Shown: positions 43,166-54,733, counted from the stretch's first letter. The stretch is DNA of 64,000 nucleotides from Candidatus Absconditabacterales bacterium (GCA_937923605.1 CALDTY010000009.1:1-64000); one strand, 5' to 3'. A program made the numbers and translations. Notes: generated by a model from the letters alone, not told the origin.

Positions 43166-43275
43166 TAAAAAAATGCCGATTTCTCGACATTGAAAATATG
43201 TGTTGTGAGCTTTTAGCTCCGATTCCACCAATTGAAGTGAAAACTCTAAAATTCTTCATACGTTTTAGTTTTGTT
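43166..43275 (-). ncRNA. Candidate structured small RNA
   Basis: On the minus strand a promoter (43309-43282) is followed by a ~110-base segment with three hairpins. The first is AAAACTAAAA / TTTT-AG-AGTTTT (about 43271-43236), the second GAGCT/AGCTC (about 43219-43207). The last, AATGTCGA / TCGGCATT with a GAAA loop (43191-43172), runs into T6 like a terminator. A 45-codon ORF (ATG 43259 to TAA 43122) crosses the terminator with no Shine-Dalgarno and is probably fortuitous, though it is free of stops. No RNA family recognised. Confidence 0.4.
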
Positions 43276-43309
43276 AAGTATTAAATACTTAAAAAAAAGA
43301 AAAAGTCAA
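43274..43309 (-). promoter_or_regulatory. Promoter with overlapping inverted repeat
   Basis: Minus-strand TTGACT (43309-43304), 16-base spacer, TATTTA (43287-43282). The palindrome TTAAGTATT-A-AATACTTAA at 43274-43292 covers the -10 and start region and could be an operator. Confidence 0.45.
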
Positions 43310-43367
43310 GCCTAGTTTCCTATCTTTACTATAGCTGTGCATATTCTTCAATACAGTATTTATATTT

Positions 43368-45587
43368 ATGAATATATTTGAAATGTTATTTAGATTATTA
43401 GTTATATTTATATGAGTGTGTCTGTGATCTGTATCACTAATTTTTGCTCAAAATCGAAATATTGAAGAAATAGAGATTGTTACACGTGAACAACGATGAT
43501 CAAACGAAACAATGAGAATGTCAGAGCATCAATGGTATGATTGGTGGAAGGAAAATAACAATGCATATAATGCTCGATTACAAACCGGGTGACCTACTGG
43601 AAACAAGGAATTTATTAATAATAAGTTGAAAAGAGAAAAATATTATATTAGTAATAAGCGATTACAAAATTATTATCCAAATGATATAGATGTGCAAGAA
43701 TATTGACTTTCAGATCGATGATATGCTTTAGATCAAGTTGTGTTAACTGAAGATGATAAAGAATTATGGCGACCTCTAACGTATAAAGATAATAAAAAGA
43801 AAATCATTATTCATCATACAGCCTGAAATAAAGCTAAAGATATAGATGAATGAATTCAGGTTATGCAAAATCTAGCTGTACAGCATTCATTTTCAAATGG
43901 GCGATGAGATATATGATATCACTTTCTAATTGATGATGATGGAAATATATACGAATGAAGGGCTTGAGGTGAAGGAATCATATGAGCCCATATGAAGCGG
44001 AATAATACGACGAGTATATGAATAGCGTTGATGGGTAATTTTGATATAGATGAACCTACTATTAAGATGCAAGAGTCATTGATGCGTCTCACTACTGCAT
44101 TAGCCTGGAAGTATGATATTGATCCATATTGAAGTACACAGTTGTTTCAAGCTAGTGAAAATTCTCCTTATCTATTCGCAACAGTTCATGATAGTATTGT
44201 ATGACACAATGAAGGAGCTGCTACAGAATGTCCATGACATAATAATGAAGGCATTATTGAACAATTAAAATTAAACGTATCTTCTCTAATTGCTTTTTCT
44301 CGTAAACAATGATCTTTGGATTTTTCTAAAATTACATTTCATTCTGAAAAAACAATAAAATATAGTTCTGACAAGAATTTAGCTATTAGTTTGCCTTTAC
44401 CCTGATTTTGACAGGTCCAGTGTATTATAGATCATAATTGATTAGAAATTGACTGATGTGAGCAAAATCAAGATGAGATCAATATTACTTTTAATAGAAC
44501 TTGATATCATTGAAGTGGGCGCGTACCATTAATCATCAATCAATGAGGAGATATTCATTTTTTCGATCTAATATTGCTTTGGCAACAAGATTTAGATGCA
44601 TTATTGAGTCATCGTAAAGATGTTTATTCCTCTACATACTGAGAGTCTTGAACAAAGTTGCAAACAAATAAGATTACACAGGAAGTTGCTATTTGAGATA
44701 TTGATGATCACGTAAAGTCAGATGTGAAAGTATTGCTCTATGAGCTTACCACAACTTTTCCAGAGATACAGTACATCTGCGAACAAGAATGTGTTATTAG
44801 AACTGATAACGAAACTTTTATTAATGCCTCAATGATAAAAGTAATTTCATATCTTGATCGTATGGAAATTGAAGTTGATTGAGAGTCTGTGAGTTCTCAA
44901 TATCTCTTGATAGAAAATAATTGAATAATAACTGTAAGTAATTATTGAAGAGCAAGTGCAACATGAGTTTCATGGAATATGTTTAGAGGTGACATTGTTA
45001 TGCAGAATGAGCGCATGAGACATTTGCAAAAATGATGGATTGACGCTCGAACTGTAGTTAATCATGTGCCGTTTTATGATTATTTAAAGGGTGTCATCGA
45101 AACCAAGGATCAAGATCATTTAGAGAAGATAAAAGCGATATTTTTGGCAACTAAAAATTATACTGCTTACTATCTTGATTGAATTAATGTCCACCCATTT
45201 GTACCAGCCGATGCTTGATATACAATGATAGATGATGAGCGTATTATGCAAAAATATGCAGGATATTGAGTAGAAAAGACGATTACAAAATGGTATCAAG
45301 CAATGAGGCAGCTTAAAGACACTCGAATTACTTACAATAATAATATTGTTATTTTGCCTTATTTTCATTGTTGACCAGGGTTTACTAGATCTGGAAATGA
45401 TTATTTTTGATGGACAGATACGCCTCGACTAAGAAACGTAATTGATGTAAGTAAATGTTGAGATACAAGCAAATTCAAGTGACATTGAGTTTGAATGAGT
45501 TGAAGTTGAGCAGAACGTTTAGCTAATGCATGAGTACAATATGACGAAATTATTAACTGGTATTATGTTGGAACCGAAGTTCAGTAA
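43368..45587 (+). CDS. N-acetylmuramoyl-L-alanine amidase fused to a SpoIID-like domain
   Basis: 739 residues with an N-terminal membrane segment. Residues ~140-310 are an amidase_2/PGRP domain: KIIIHHTAGNKAKDID, GDIGYHFLIDDDGNIYEGRA, HMKxNNTTSIGIALMGNF, and TECPGHN with the last zinc ligands. Residues ~500-739 match SpoIID/LytB lytic enzymes: NNGIITVSNYGRASATGVSW, TVVNHVPFYDYLKGV, and FKGHGVGMSGSGAERLANAG near the end. Such a protein could strip stem peptides and then cut the denuded glycan. The middle ~200 residues are unassigned. Confidence 0.88.
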
Positions 45588-45656
45588 CTATTGACAAACT
45601 TATTTTAAATATTATAAAGCAGAAGAAGTTGTATTAAAAATAATAAAAATAATAAA

Positions 45657-46289
45657 ATGTCGAAGATAATATTGCCAAGGTATTCAGCTTTTAAGACAAA
45701 AGAAGAAGCTAACGATCTTAGAGATAGAATTGAAATGGATTTCCATAAATTGAAATTATGGGAATATCCTGAAATTTGGAACACAAAATTGATTGATCAT
45801 GATGATCCAGAGGTATGGAGAGTTTGGTCACAATGGGGAGATATAAGAGTCTTTAGACACTTTAGTCATCCTTCTCTAAAAAAAACGTTTCTTCATTTTC
45901 ATGCTGCAGGTTCAAGTATTAAAGTGTACGGGGAGTACGAACATACATTTGGAATCTATGGAACTGAAGCTGATGATGAGAAAGTGCTTTCAGCTACATC
46001 CGACATCGTTGAAGAGCTTGTAAGTAAAATTGAACTTAAGACTGTAGTGCAAAAATTTGGTTCATCGTATACGTTTATTAGTCCAAGATGTGCACATAGA
46101 ATTAATCCAAAAGTGCCTGTAGAATCGATAATGATTATGAATCCACTTTTTAGAGCAGGTCTAACTAAAAATCTTTCTAGAAAAAGTCACCCTCATAAGG
46201 ATCTATTTGATCACCAAAAAGATCTTCTTATGAAACAAATGAAAGAGAGATATGAAGATACAGCCAGTTTTAACTTCAATTATAGTTAA
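45657..46289 (+). CDS. Soluble protein of unknown function, no TGA codons
   Basis: 210 residues, no signal or membrane segment. Sequence features include PEVWRVWSQWGDIRVFRHF, KKTFLHFHAAGSSIKVYGEYEHTFGIYG and HPHKDLFDHQKDLLMKQMKERYED. Seven glycines, all GGN; tryptophans all TGG; no CGA. The leader is A-rich (AATAATAAAAATAATAAA). Flanked by a strong terminator. No family recognised; likely a recent acquisition. Confidence 0.7.
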   Translation: MSKIILPRYSAFKTKEEANDLRDRIEMDFHKLKLWEYPEIWNTKLIDHDDPEVWRVWSQWGDIRVFRHFSHPSLKKTFLHFHAAGSSIKVYGEYEHTFGIYGTEADDEKVLSATSDIVEELVSKIELKTVVQKFGSSYTFISPRCAHRINPKVPVESIMIMNPLFRAGLTKNLSRKSHPHKDLFDHQKDLLMKQMKERYEDTASFNFNYS

Positions 46290-46311
46290 TGTAACATAAA
46301 GGTTTAATATT

Positions 46312-46350
46312 AAAAAAAGCAGAGATTCATTTGAATCTCTGCTTTCTTTT
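46312..46350. terminator. Bidirectional intrinsic terminator
   Basis: AAAGCAGAGATTC / GAATCTCTGCTTT with a 4-base loop; separates the 210-residue gene from the convergent AbiEi-like gene. Confidence 0.85.
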
Positions 46351-46361
46351 TTATTTTGTAA

Positions 46362-47138
46362 TTAAACATCTAAGACAAAACTTCGTTTCTTAATAATTGG
46401 AAGGAGATTGGCAGCTAATGTTTTATTTTCTTTTTTTGTAATTTTATAAAGACGATTAATTGATGTATGATGCTTTCATATTTTCAAAATTTTAGCTAAA
46501 CGATCTAGATCTAGATTCGATGATTTCCTAATAATTTTCTTAATCATCTCATAAGTATACCTATCATGAATTTCATCGAAGTTATATAGGCATTCCAATA
46601 TGGCTAGTTCAAGAGTTGCATAAGGGAAGCTGTATTTTCACATTTTTACTTTTGATGTGTGTTTTTTAAATTGTTTAAAGAAATTTTTATCTTTCGTGCT
46701 GTATTTTTTAAATTGCAAGGGCTTTCAAGCAACGACTATTTCTTTCGATTGTTTTTTTGGATTTATAATTTGTATTTCATCAGGAATAGAGAAGTTTTGC
46801 ACTCATAACTCTAACGCTTTTATTCAGCCTATGTATCGATGATTGTCTGTTGCCGACTTTGCATGATGATGCAGTATATACCGATATCGATCCTCTAGAA
46901 TCAAATCTTCGCTAATATGATCTTCTGAAAACTTAACATAGAAGATCTCTTTTTTGATTGACAAAAGATATCATTTATTTTTGAGGTAGTACATGAGCTT
47001 ATATGCCTTCTTGTCAGTGTATTCAGGGCCCATGATTTTTTTAATAATTTTTTTCAATTCATCAGAGTAGATGATTTTATATCTCCACTTTTTTAATTTT
47101 TTCACGAGTTCTGCTAAATAAGAATTCTTGAAAGCCAT
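46362..47138 (-). CDS. AbiEi-like antitoxin/transcriptional regulator domain protein
   Basis: 258 residues. An N-terminal helix-turn-helix region precedes KAYKLMYYLKNKGYLLSIKKEIFYVKF, the winged-helix style of AbiEi antitoxins. HHHAKSATDNHRYIGGIKALELGVQNF and PKKQSKEIVVAGKPLQFKKYS fit the following domain, and FPYATLELAILECL is also typical. In known systems AbiEi represses its operon and pairs with the nucleotidyltransferase toxin AbiEii. No AbiEii gene is adjacent here, so this is an orphan or a regulator with another role. Confidence 0.65.
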
Positions 47139-47210
47139 ACATAAAGCTAAATAAACTAAAATAATTCACACAAAGTATCTATAAATATTTTATCAATGTT
47201 TCTATAAGAA

Positions 47211-47564
47211 ATGTTTGCTTTTGTCTCTTGTATTGAAACCAAAAAGAAATACAAATCTAAAGTTCAAGTTTATGTTTACTTCTTAGCAAATTTATCAATG
47301 CAACAACAAGCATTATTAAGCCAAAATGATTTAAGTAAATCATTTGAAACACAACAAGTTAAAGCTTCTTTCACTAAATTAGGTGAAAAGATGCATGATG
47401 TTGTGTTAGAAGTAAATTCTCAAAAATTCTTAATCAGAATTAAAACTTGATTACAGAAACTAGAACAGTTTGAAGTCTTAGCAGTAAGGGGATTCGTTGA
47501 GCTATGAGTAAAAATCTTAAATGCATTAAAGAGAATAGTTACAGTATTGTATTTCCAAAGTTAG
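47211..47564 (+). CDS. Small basic/helical protein of unknown function
   Basis: 117 residues. MFAFVSCIETKKKYKSKVQVYVYFLANLSMQQQALLSQ, then a region SFTKLGEKMHDVVLEVNSQKFLIRIKTG and a hydrophobic C-terminus (VRGFVELGVKILNALKRIVTVLYF). It contains both GGN and TGA glycines, so it is locally coded. Placed between the AbiEi-like gene and thioredoxin, with a terminator-like hairpin after it. No family recognised. Confidence 0.6.
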
Positions 47565-47625
47565 ACAGTATCTACTGGCTTGTAAATCTAATTCTTTGAT
47601 TAGCAAATTAGTACATCTACTATAT

Positions 47626-47655
47626 ACTCTAAGTATAAACTCTTAGGGTTTTCTT
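47626..47655 (+). terminator. Possible terminator
   Basis: CTCTAAG / CTTAGGG stem (one G-T pair) followed by TTTTCTTTT. Confidence 0.5.
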
Positions 47656-47676
47656 TTACTCTTATTGTAATATTAA

Positions 47677-48057
47677 ATGGCTACAGAAATTATTTGAAAA
47701 GAAATGTTTGATGCTCATTTAGCATGAAGTGATAAAACTATATTAGTTGATTTCTGGGCTGAACGATGTGGTCCTTGTAGAATGCTAAAACCAGTACTGC
47801 ATGATATTGCAGATAGAAGAGATGATGTAGAGTTATTAACGATAAATGTTGATGCGCCAGAAAACTGAGAGCTCACAATGCAGTTTTCTGTGAGAAGTAT
47901 ACCTCAAGTAACTGTTTTTAAGTGATGAGAGGTAGTTGACCAGTTTATCTGAGCTCTTCCGCCTGAGCAAGTTGAAGCGATACTTGATAAGCATAGTTCA
48001 GGAGATGTAAGTGCTGTTGAATCTCAAGAAGAATCTGAAGAGGAGACTCAAGAATAA
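47677..48057 (+). CDS. trxA: Thioredoxin
   Basis: 126 residues. The active site VDFWAE-W-CGPCRMLKPVL is exact if CGA at 47764-47766 is tryptophan. VRSIPQVTVFKGGEVVDQFIGALP has the cis-proline and TGA-coded glycines. The C-terminal ~20 residues are an acidic tail (SQEESEEETQE) beyond the usual end. Cytoplasmic general disulfide reductase. Own terminator follows. Confidence 0.95.
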
Positions 48058-48082
48058 TATTTTCAAGTTCGATGTAGATATA

Positions 48083-48112
48083 AGAAAACTCATTAAGTTG
48101 AGTTTTTTTTGT
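48083..48112 (+). terminator. Intrinsic terminator of trxA
   Basis: AAAACTCA / TTGAGTTTT stem with a short loop and T8. Confidence 0.8.
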
Positions 48113-48168
48113 TGTACTTCTAAAGAGTATGTGTACTATAATTATTCACTTTATAATGCATTACTTCT

Positions 48169-49827
48169 ATGAATAAAAGATGTTATATAACAACGCCGAT
48201 TTATTATGCAAATGGGTGACCTCATATTGGAACTACGTATACAACACTAATAGCTGATGTTTTAGCTAGAAGTAAAAGACTGCTCTGATATCAGGTAAAG
48301 TTTGCTGTGGGTACAGATGAAAATTGACAGAAAATGAAAGAAACAGCTATTGAGGAAGGTAAGGATGTGATGCAATATTTGAATGAAATTGAGATTTTAT
48401 TTAGAAATGCTCGAGATAAGTTAGATATTAGCTATACGGATTATATTAGAACTACTCATCCTACTCATCATCGTTTTGTGCAAGAAATTTTAGAGGACGC
48501 CTTGAAAAAGTGAGTTGTCTATCAATGAGAGTATGAGTGAATGTATTGTTTGTGATGTGAAGGATTTAAGAAAGAATCAGATTTAATTGATCATGATGGA
48601 AAGCATGTTTGTCCTGATCATTTAAAAGAGCCGAAAAAGATAAAGGAGAAAAATCGATTTTTTAAGTTAAAAGAATTTGAAAATTTTCTAAATGACTTTT
48701 ATAAGCAAAATAGTGACTTTGTGTTTCCAGATTTTAGGTATAATGAGGTTCGTTCATTTGTTGATCAATGATTGGAGGATTTTTCGATCTCTCGTGAAGG
48801 AAGTGATTTTTGAATTCCACTTCCAGAATCGTTTAAAGATCCAGAGTCTGTAGTTTATATACGGTTCGACGCTCTTTACAATTATTTGACAGTCTGTCTA
48901 TATCCACAAGATTTTACAAGAAATTGACAATCTGTTTCATGAGATTCAAATGACATTAGTTTCTGGAATGAATGAGAAATTATTCATACCTTATGAAAAG
49001 ATATTTCGCGTTTTCATGCTATTTTTTGGCCAGCAATGTTGCATAGTAGTGGATATAAACAACCATGAAAAGAAATCATACATTGATTCTTCACAGTTGA
49101 TGGACAGAAAATGTCGAAATCACTTGGTAATAAGATTGATCCTTTAGATTTATATGCTGAATATTGAAGAGATGCATTAGTTTATTATCTCTTTAGTGAT
49201 ATCAAAATTTGAAATGATGGTGATTTTTCAAAAGATAGATTAACGGTTGCAAAAGAGAATGTTCTTAAAAAGTGATGGGGAAATTTAGTAAGTAGGGTAG
49301 GAAAGTTATGTAAAAAATATGAAATTTCAAAAGTAGATATTACTGACTTATCTATATTAGATACCTTTGATCAAGATTGAACTCTTCTTGATTCAGAATT
49401 ACGAAAAGTATTTTTAGAGCTTAGGAATAACAACTATCTTGCTCATGAAGTAATTGCCTCTTATATACAAAACAACGATTATATGTGATATTTAAGAGAT
49501 CGATTTAGTATAGTACAAAACTGTAATTGATATATGCAAATCAAAGAACCATGGGTCAAAATAAAAGATAAAGATACTAAACAAGAAGCTATAAATGATT
49601 TGCAGTTAATGCTTTGGTTGGTAAAAAATCTTGCACTTATCAGTAGTCCGTTTCTAGTAGAATGATTCTCTAGAATCCAAGATATTATTCAAGTTCAACA
49701 CATTGATCGAACAACGTTTCAAACATTTGAAAATGAAGCGGAATGTGAAGTGATTAGTAAAAAATTTAAAACTTTATTTGAATTAAAAGAATTTGAAGTT
49801 GCCTTTGGTGAGGGGTATGTGTATTAA
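48169..49827 (+). CDS. metG: Methionyl-tRNA synthetase
   Basis: 552 residues. [27 protein letters not shown] has the HIGH motif; a zinc-binding insertion has GMYCLGCEGF and KHVCPDH; GKDISRFHAIFWPAML and DGQKMSKSLGNKIDP (KMSKS) follow. The C-terminus ends at the anticodon domain with no C-terminal tRNA-binding extension. Terminator 19 bases downstream. Confidence 0.95.
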
Positions 49828-49847
49828 AGTGTATTTATTATGCAAAT

Positions 49848-49877
49848 AAAAAAGGCAACTACAATTGCCTTTTTTTT
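49848..49877. terminator. Bidirectional intrinsic terminator
   Basis: AAAAAAGGCAA / TTGCCTTTTTT with a 6-base loop, between convergent metG and the 194-residue membrane-protein gene. Confidence 0.85.
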
Positions 49878-49882
49878 ATTCT

Positions 49883-50467
49883 TTAAGAGAAAGTGAACAC
49901 TATAATTACAGTAATTATTATTGAAATAAACATAAGTGAAGTAACATATGTTCCAAATTGTGTATTTGTCATAGATAATTCTATTTTTTTTGTTTCCTGA
50001 ATAGAAAACGAAGTTAGTTTTCTATTTATTCTATATACTTGGTCATTAATCTTCTTTTTTAAAATTCCCGTAGGAATAAAAAGAAAATATTCGCTCCAAA
50101 GTAGTCCTAGACACATACTTGCGTAAGTAATTATTATAAAGAATAGATCTTCTACTCCCTCATTGCCTGGATTTGTATTCTTAACTAAATGTGCTAAGAA
50201 TATATACATACAAATAGAAAGTACAATAACTAACCCAATTTTGAGATAATCATTTGTGGTAATTTTATCTTTTTTTATACATAATTTTTTCATCTCAGTA
50301 ACATCAATTTTGTTTGTTGTCATGTCAAATTTTTCTAAACTTGAATTTACGATCTTTAATTGATTTAGATTCCAACAATCGTTTGAAACTAGACTCATAA
50401 TGTCACTGTTAATTTTTTCACTTGAAACTTGTTTTTGTTTTTTCCAGAATTCATTTTGTGTCTTCAT
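49883..50467 (-). CDS. Three-helix membrane protein, no TGA codons
   Basis: 194 residues. The first ~75 residues are hydrophilic, then three membrane helices: DYLKIGLVIVLSICMYIFLAHL, DLFFIIITYASMCLGLLW, and the C-terminal TSLMFISIIITVIIVFTF. Six glycines, all GGN. No family recognised. Code use unlike the adjacent TPR-like and metG genes. Confidence 0.65.
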   Translation of the reverse strand: MKTQNEFWKKQKQVSSEKINSDIMSLVSNDCWNLNQLKIVNSSLEKFDMTTNKIDVTEMKKLCIKKDKITTNDYLKIGLVIVLSICMYIFLAHLVKNTNPGNEGVEDLFFIIITYASMCLGLLWSEYFLFIPTGILKKKINDQVYRINRKLTSFSIQETKKIELSMTNTQFGTYVTSLMFISIIITVIIVFTFS

Positions 50468-50578
50468 AATTGACTAATTTATGTTTTTAGTATTGATATT
50501 TTAAATATTATTTCACTTTTTTCAAGGATTTATGGCTTTTAAAGGTTTTCTTTGTAAGAAATATTATATATATACTAT

Positions 50579-51967
50579 CTATCACTTATTTTTTCATAAA
50601 TAATTATAAATAACATGTGAATTTTCAGTATCATGAGTAAGAAAATTTTTACTGTGATTATGAAGTACAGAATTCGGCATTCGTCATACTAGTCTAGCAT
50701 ACGAATCAATTATTTTTTGATAGTAATCTTTATGCAACAAATCATCACTTTCAGGATCAACAGACTGTAAGTAGTCTATTGAAATCTCATATTGTGATAA
50801 GGCCTTGATAAAACCTTCTTCAATTTCTAATAAATTTCATTTTAGAAAGTGAGCTTTTGCTTTTGACGTTATTGAAGACGCTTGGTTGAAGATAATATTA
50901 TCAATATATTTATGTGCTTTATCAAAATTTTTACTTTTTATATGAAATCAAGCTATTTTCAGGTCCATCAAATAACTATAGTTTGCTTTTGTGTTTTTTG
51001 CAAACTTATAATAATCTAAACATAATGAGTTTCTATTTGATTCTAGAATCTTTCATCTTAATTGATACGCTTGAAAAAAGATTTCATCTTTGGCTTCAAA
51101 AGTCAAACATTTAATCATATTCTCTGAGAAAGTTAGTGCATCCGAAAATTCGTTTTTTTTATGTGCAGAGCTTGATAGTTGGTAGTATATATTGAATTTC
51201 GTGACTTCGTCCATATCACAAAAATCAAACCATCTAATCATTTCCTTAAAGTGCTGGCATAGTGTTTCAACATTTTTATCTGCTATACAAATCTTTACGA
51301 TAGAATCAAACGAATGACGTAGTGCTCATCATCGTTTTTCTTTAAGTTCATTGTTTATTCACTTAGGTTGAGTATTAAGTAATGCAAAAGATTTTTCTAA
51401 TTTCTTAAGTGTTAATTCGTGATTATCTTTTTCGGTAATTCCAGAGACATTATACATGCGTGCTAACAGTAGCCTGTGATTATCTCAAATTCATTTATAC
51501 TTTTTTTGGACTTCTTTTAAAAATTTTTCATATTTACCAAAAAGTATTTCTTGTTGATCTACATATCAAAGTAGTGCATATTCCCGATATATTTGAGTAA
51601 TTACCTTATGATATGATTCAATACGTTCTTTGGAAGTAAAATGTTCATCTTCAGATTCTAACACTTCCAACTCTTTTAAATGACGATGAAAAGCAATATT
51701 ATTTTTTCAATCAGCCAAGAGAATATCGCTGATTTGTTCTTCTGATAGTTTCAGCTTTTCTGTGATGTAATCAGAGATATTTTGTGATGAGAAGATTAAT
51801 TTATATGAGGCATCCTTTTTAATGAGTTTACTAATTTGTCATCTTGCATATGTAACAAAATTTTGCAATTTTTCAGGATCCTCAACTGAAAAAGATTCTC
51901 TTAAGAGTTTGTTTGAGAATTTTAGTTTTTTTACTGCTTTCGATATATCTTTTGGAGTATATTTCAT
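50579..51967 (-). CDS. Helical-repeat (TPR-like) protein of unknown function
   Basis: 462 residues, almost entirely helical, with repeating ~35-residue patterns of large hydrophobics and a YYQLSSSAHKKNEFSDALTFSENMI unit that is TPR-like. There is no signal or membrane segment and no catalytic motif. TGA glycines and CGA codons are used. It is divergent from the TraG-like gene. Probably a scaffold or regulatory protein; the TPR call is tentative. Confidence 0.65.
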
Positions 51968-52111
51968 ACTATTATACAAATATTTTACAAGTCTATACTT
52001 ATGTATCAATCTATGTCAATAAGACTTATTCTATATAATCCCTTATCTTGCATTGTACCTATGTTTTCAATAATATATAATTAGATTTTTGGTATTTCCA
52101 ATAAATCAATA

Positions 52112-54598
52112 ATGGTAAATATTTTTAAAAAGTTAGGAAACTCTCTTGCGTGAGTGAAGAATACTTCAACACCAAGTGGATACGTAACCTATGAACTTAA
52201 AACATATCAATATAATGAGCTATGATATGCTCAACGGCAAGGGTTCTTGGCGAATTTTTCTAGTATTAAAGATCCCATATATTTCACAGTTTCATGAAAT
52301 CAGAAAGCAATAAAGCTGTATATTAAAATGCCGACAAAATATGAGAGTTATTTGGTTGATATGTTTTATGCAAGTTTTGAATCATCGGAACTAAAAAAAA
52401 TATGAGTTACTGAAAAAGATAGAAAGAGACATAGATTTTCTCGCATAAAACAATTTTTAAAATTTTCTAAGTGATCTGAATTTTTTGAAGCCTCAGATTT
52501 TGCAAAATGATGAAGCTATGTTGATCCATTTAAAGAAGTATTATCTTTTTATTTTTCAGTGCCTGAGAAATGAAATCTAACGATTGAGTATGAAGCAATA
52601 TTCAAAGTCAAATTACCTTGGTGGAAGAAAATATTTAAATGGATAGCTAAGCAGTTTAGCCCTAAAGAGTGATCAGAAAAAGAAATGAAAAAAGACGAAC
52701 AACAAAAACAAGAAATTAAAGAATCTTGAAGAGATGTTCATTTTTTCGTATGATTTGGAATGAGTAAGATTGAAACATCACTCAAAAATGAGCTAAGCCA
52801 TAATATGGAAAAATTGTTTGCAAAGTTTCTCAGAGAGTGAAGTATAAAAATGAAAAAGAAAAAACAAAAAACCTATGCAAATGTAGTTGCGTTTTTGAAT
52901 ATGTTTCATATTCCAACCAAAGCAAATCCTAATAAAAGTTTACAATATGTACCTTATCGTAAATTGTCATTCCCAGTTGACGTTCCTACTAGGGATAACA
53001 CGGACGAGATGGATTTGACCTATTTATGAACTACAGATTTCAAAGATACTGGAGCAATGTTTGGTATAAAAAAAGAAGATAAATTTCGTCATATATATAT
53101 AGTTTGAAAAACTGGTATGGGTAAATCTACCTTTATTTCCAATATGGTGGTAAGTGATATGCAACGTAATAATGGTATTGCTGTAGTAGATCCACATGGA
53201 GATTTGGTTGAAGATGTAATGGCCCATATTCCTAGTCATCGTACAAATGATGTATTCCTATTCGATGTGTCAGATACAAATTATCCAGTTTGATTCAATA
53301 TACTTGAACATGATAATCCTGATCAAAGAAATTTAATTGCTTCAGCTGTAGTCTCAATTTTTAAGAAATTATTTGAACACAGTCGGTGACCAAGGTTGGA
53401 ATATATATTAAGAAATGTAATGTTAAGTATTTTGGAATACCCAAATGCTACTTTGATGCATGTTATGAGAATGTTAACAGATAAGAATTTTCGTGAAGAA
53501 GTCCTTAAACATGTAAAAGATCCTGTAGTTATGAAATTTCGACGTGATGAATATGATACCCGACAAGATAGACAAAAAAACGAAGCTGTCGGACCAATTG
53601 CCAATAAGATATGACAATTTTTGAGTTCACCTATTGTAAGAAATATTTTTGCTCAACCTAAAAGTTCATTAAATATTAGAAAGATCATGGATAGCGGACA
53701 AATTCTACTTGTAAATCTTTCAAAGGGTAAAATTTGAGAGGATAATGCCTCTATGATTTGATCGTTCTTAGTATCAAAATTTCAGATTGATGCTATGGCA
53801 AGGGCAGATATGTCATTTAAAGATAGAAAAGATTTTTATTTGTATATTGATGAATTTCAAAATTTTGCTACTGATGCTTTTGAATCAATTTTATCAGAAG
53901 CACGTAAATATCGTCTATCATTAATTGTAGCAAATCAGTATACATCTCAGATTCAAGAAAATGTAAGAAACGCAATATTTGGTAATGTTTGAAGTATCGT
54001 GTCTTTTGGATTATGATATGATGATGCTACTATGATGTCACTGCAGTTTAAGGAAGTAATTGAAGCTAATGATCTCTTGTCCTTACCTAAATTTACAGCA
54101 TATACGAAACTGATGGTTGACGGGGTGACTAGTGAGCCCTTTAGTATGAAAACTTTTCCGTTACCAGATCCTGTTGCTAGTGAAGAAGTAAGAACAAAGA
54201 TTCGTGAGCAATCTCGTCAAAGATATGCTATGCCTAAAGAAAAATTGGAAGAACTCCTTAAAGCTCGAGCTCAAAGACAATTTTCGGAAGCTGAAAAAAT
54301 ATCAGATAAAGCTAAATCTGAGTCCTTGAAAGAAGATGGCACTCCTTTTACTATAGAGGATATAAAGTTATGAGATCAATTTGAGTGATATGTTAAGTTG
54401 AAATATAATTATTGAATATTTGTTACTGTAAAATGAGTTGAATGATTATTGCATAAATCTCAAGTAGCCAATCCAACTAATGTGGAAGATTGGAAAGGCT
54501 TATATGAGCCTGGAGATACAATAAAGGTAAAAGCTCAAGAGTGGAAAATAATTGATTGAACTAAGAGAGTAGTACGAACCCAAAAATGAGTGAAATAA
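52112..54598 (+). CDS. TraG/VirD4/HerA-type DNA-translocase ATPase with C-terminal S1-like domain
   Basis: 828 residues. Residues 1-300 are an N-terminal region without motifs. The ATPase core has Walker A GKTGMGKST at residues 332-340, GIAVVDPHGDLVEDVM, ILLVNLSKGKIG, and DFYLYIDEFQNFATDAFESILSEARKYRLSLIVANQYTSQI (Walker B and coupling motif). After ~80 helical residues the end (~735-828) resembles an S1/OB fold: GYVKLKYNYGIFVTVKGVEGLLHKSQVA, then YEPGDTIKVKAQEW. Such ATPases couple type IV secretion or pump DNA. CPR genomes often carry them; the S1 tail is unusual. Confidence 0.88.
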
Positions 54599-54733
54599 TT
54601 TAATATGGAGTGCCTTATAATTATAGGAGTAAATCACTATAATTAAATTATTGTGAACGTAAGAACCTAATATCACCTAGCAGATATTTGTCATTAGTGG
54701 TTATTATAATCACGTTTATTTATAAAAATTTAT

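Noticed and set aside
43166-43275. Resemblance of the hairpin RNA to a tracrRNA (GTTTTAGAG-like stretch and terminal stem)
   Set aside because: No cas genes or CRISPR array in the window and only short chance similarity.
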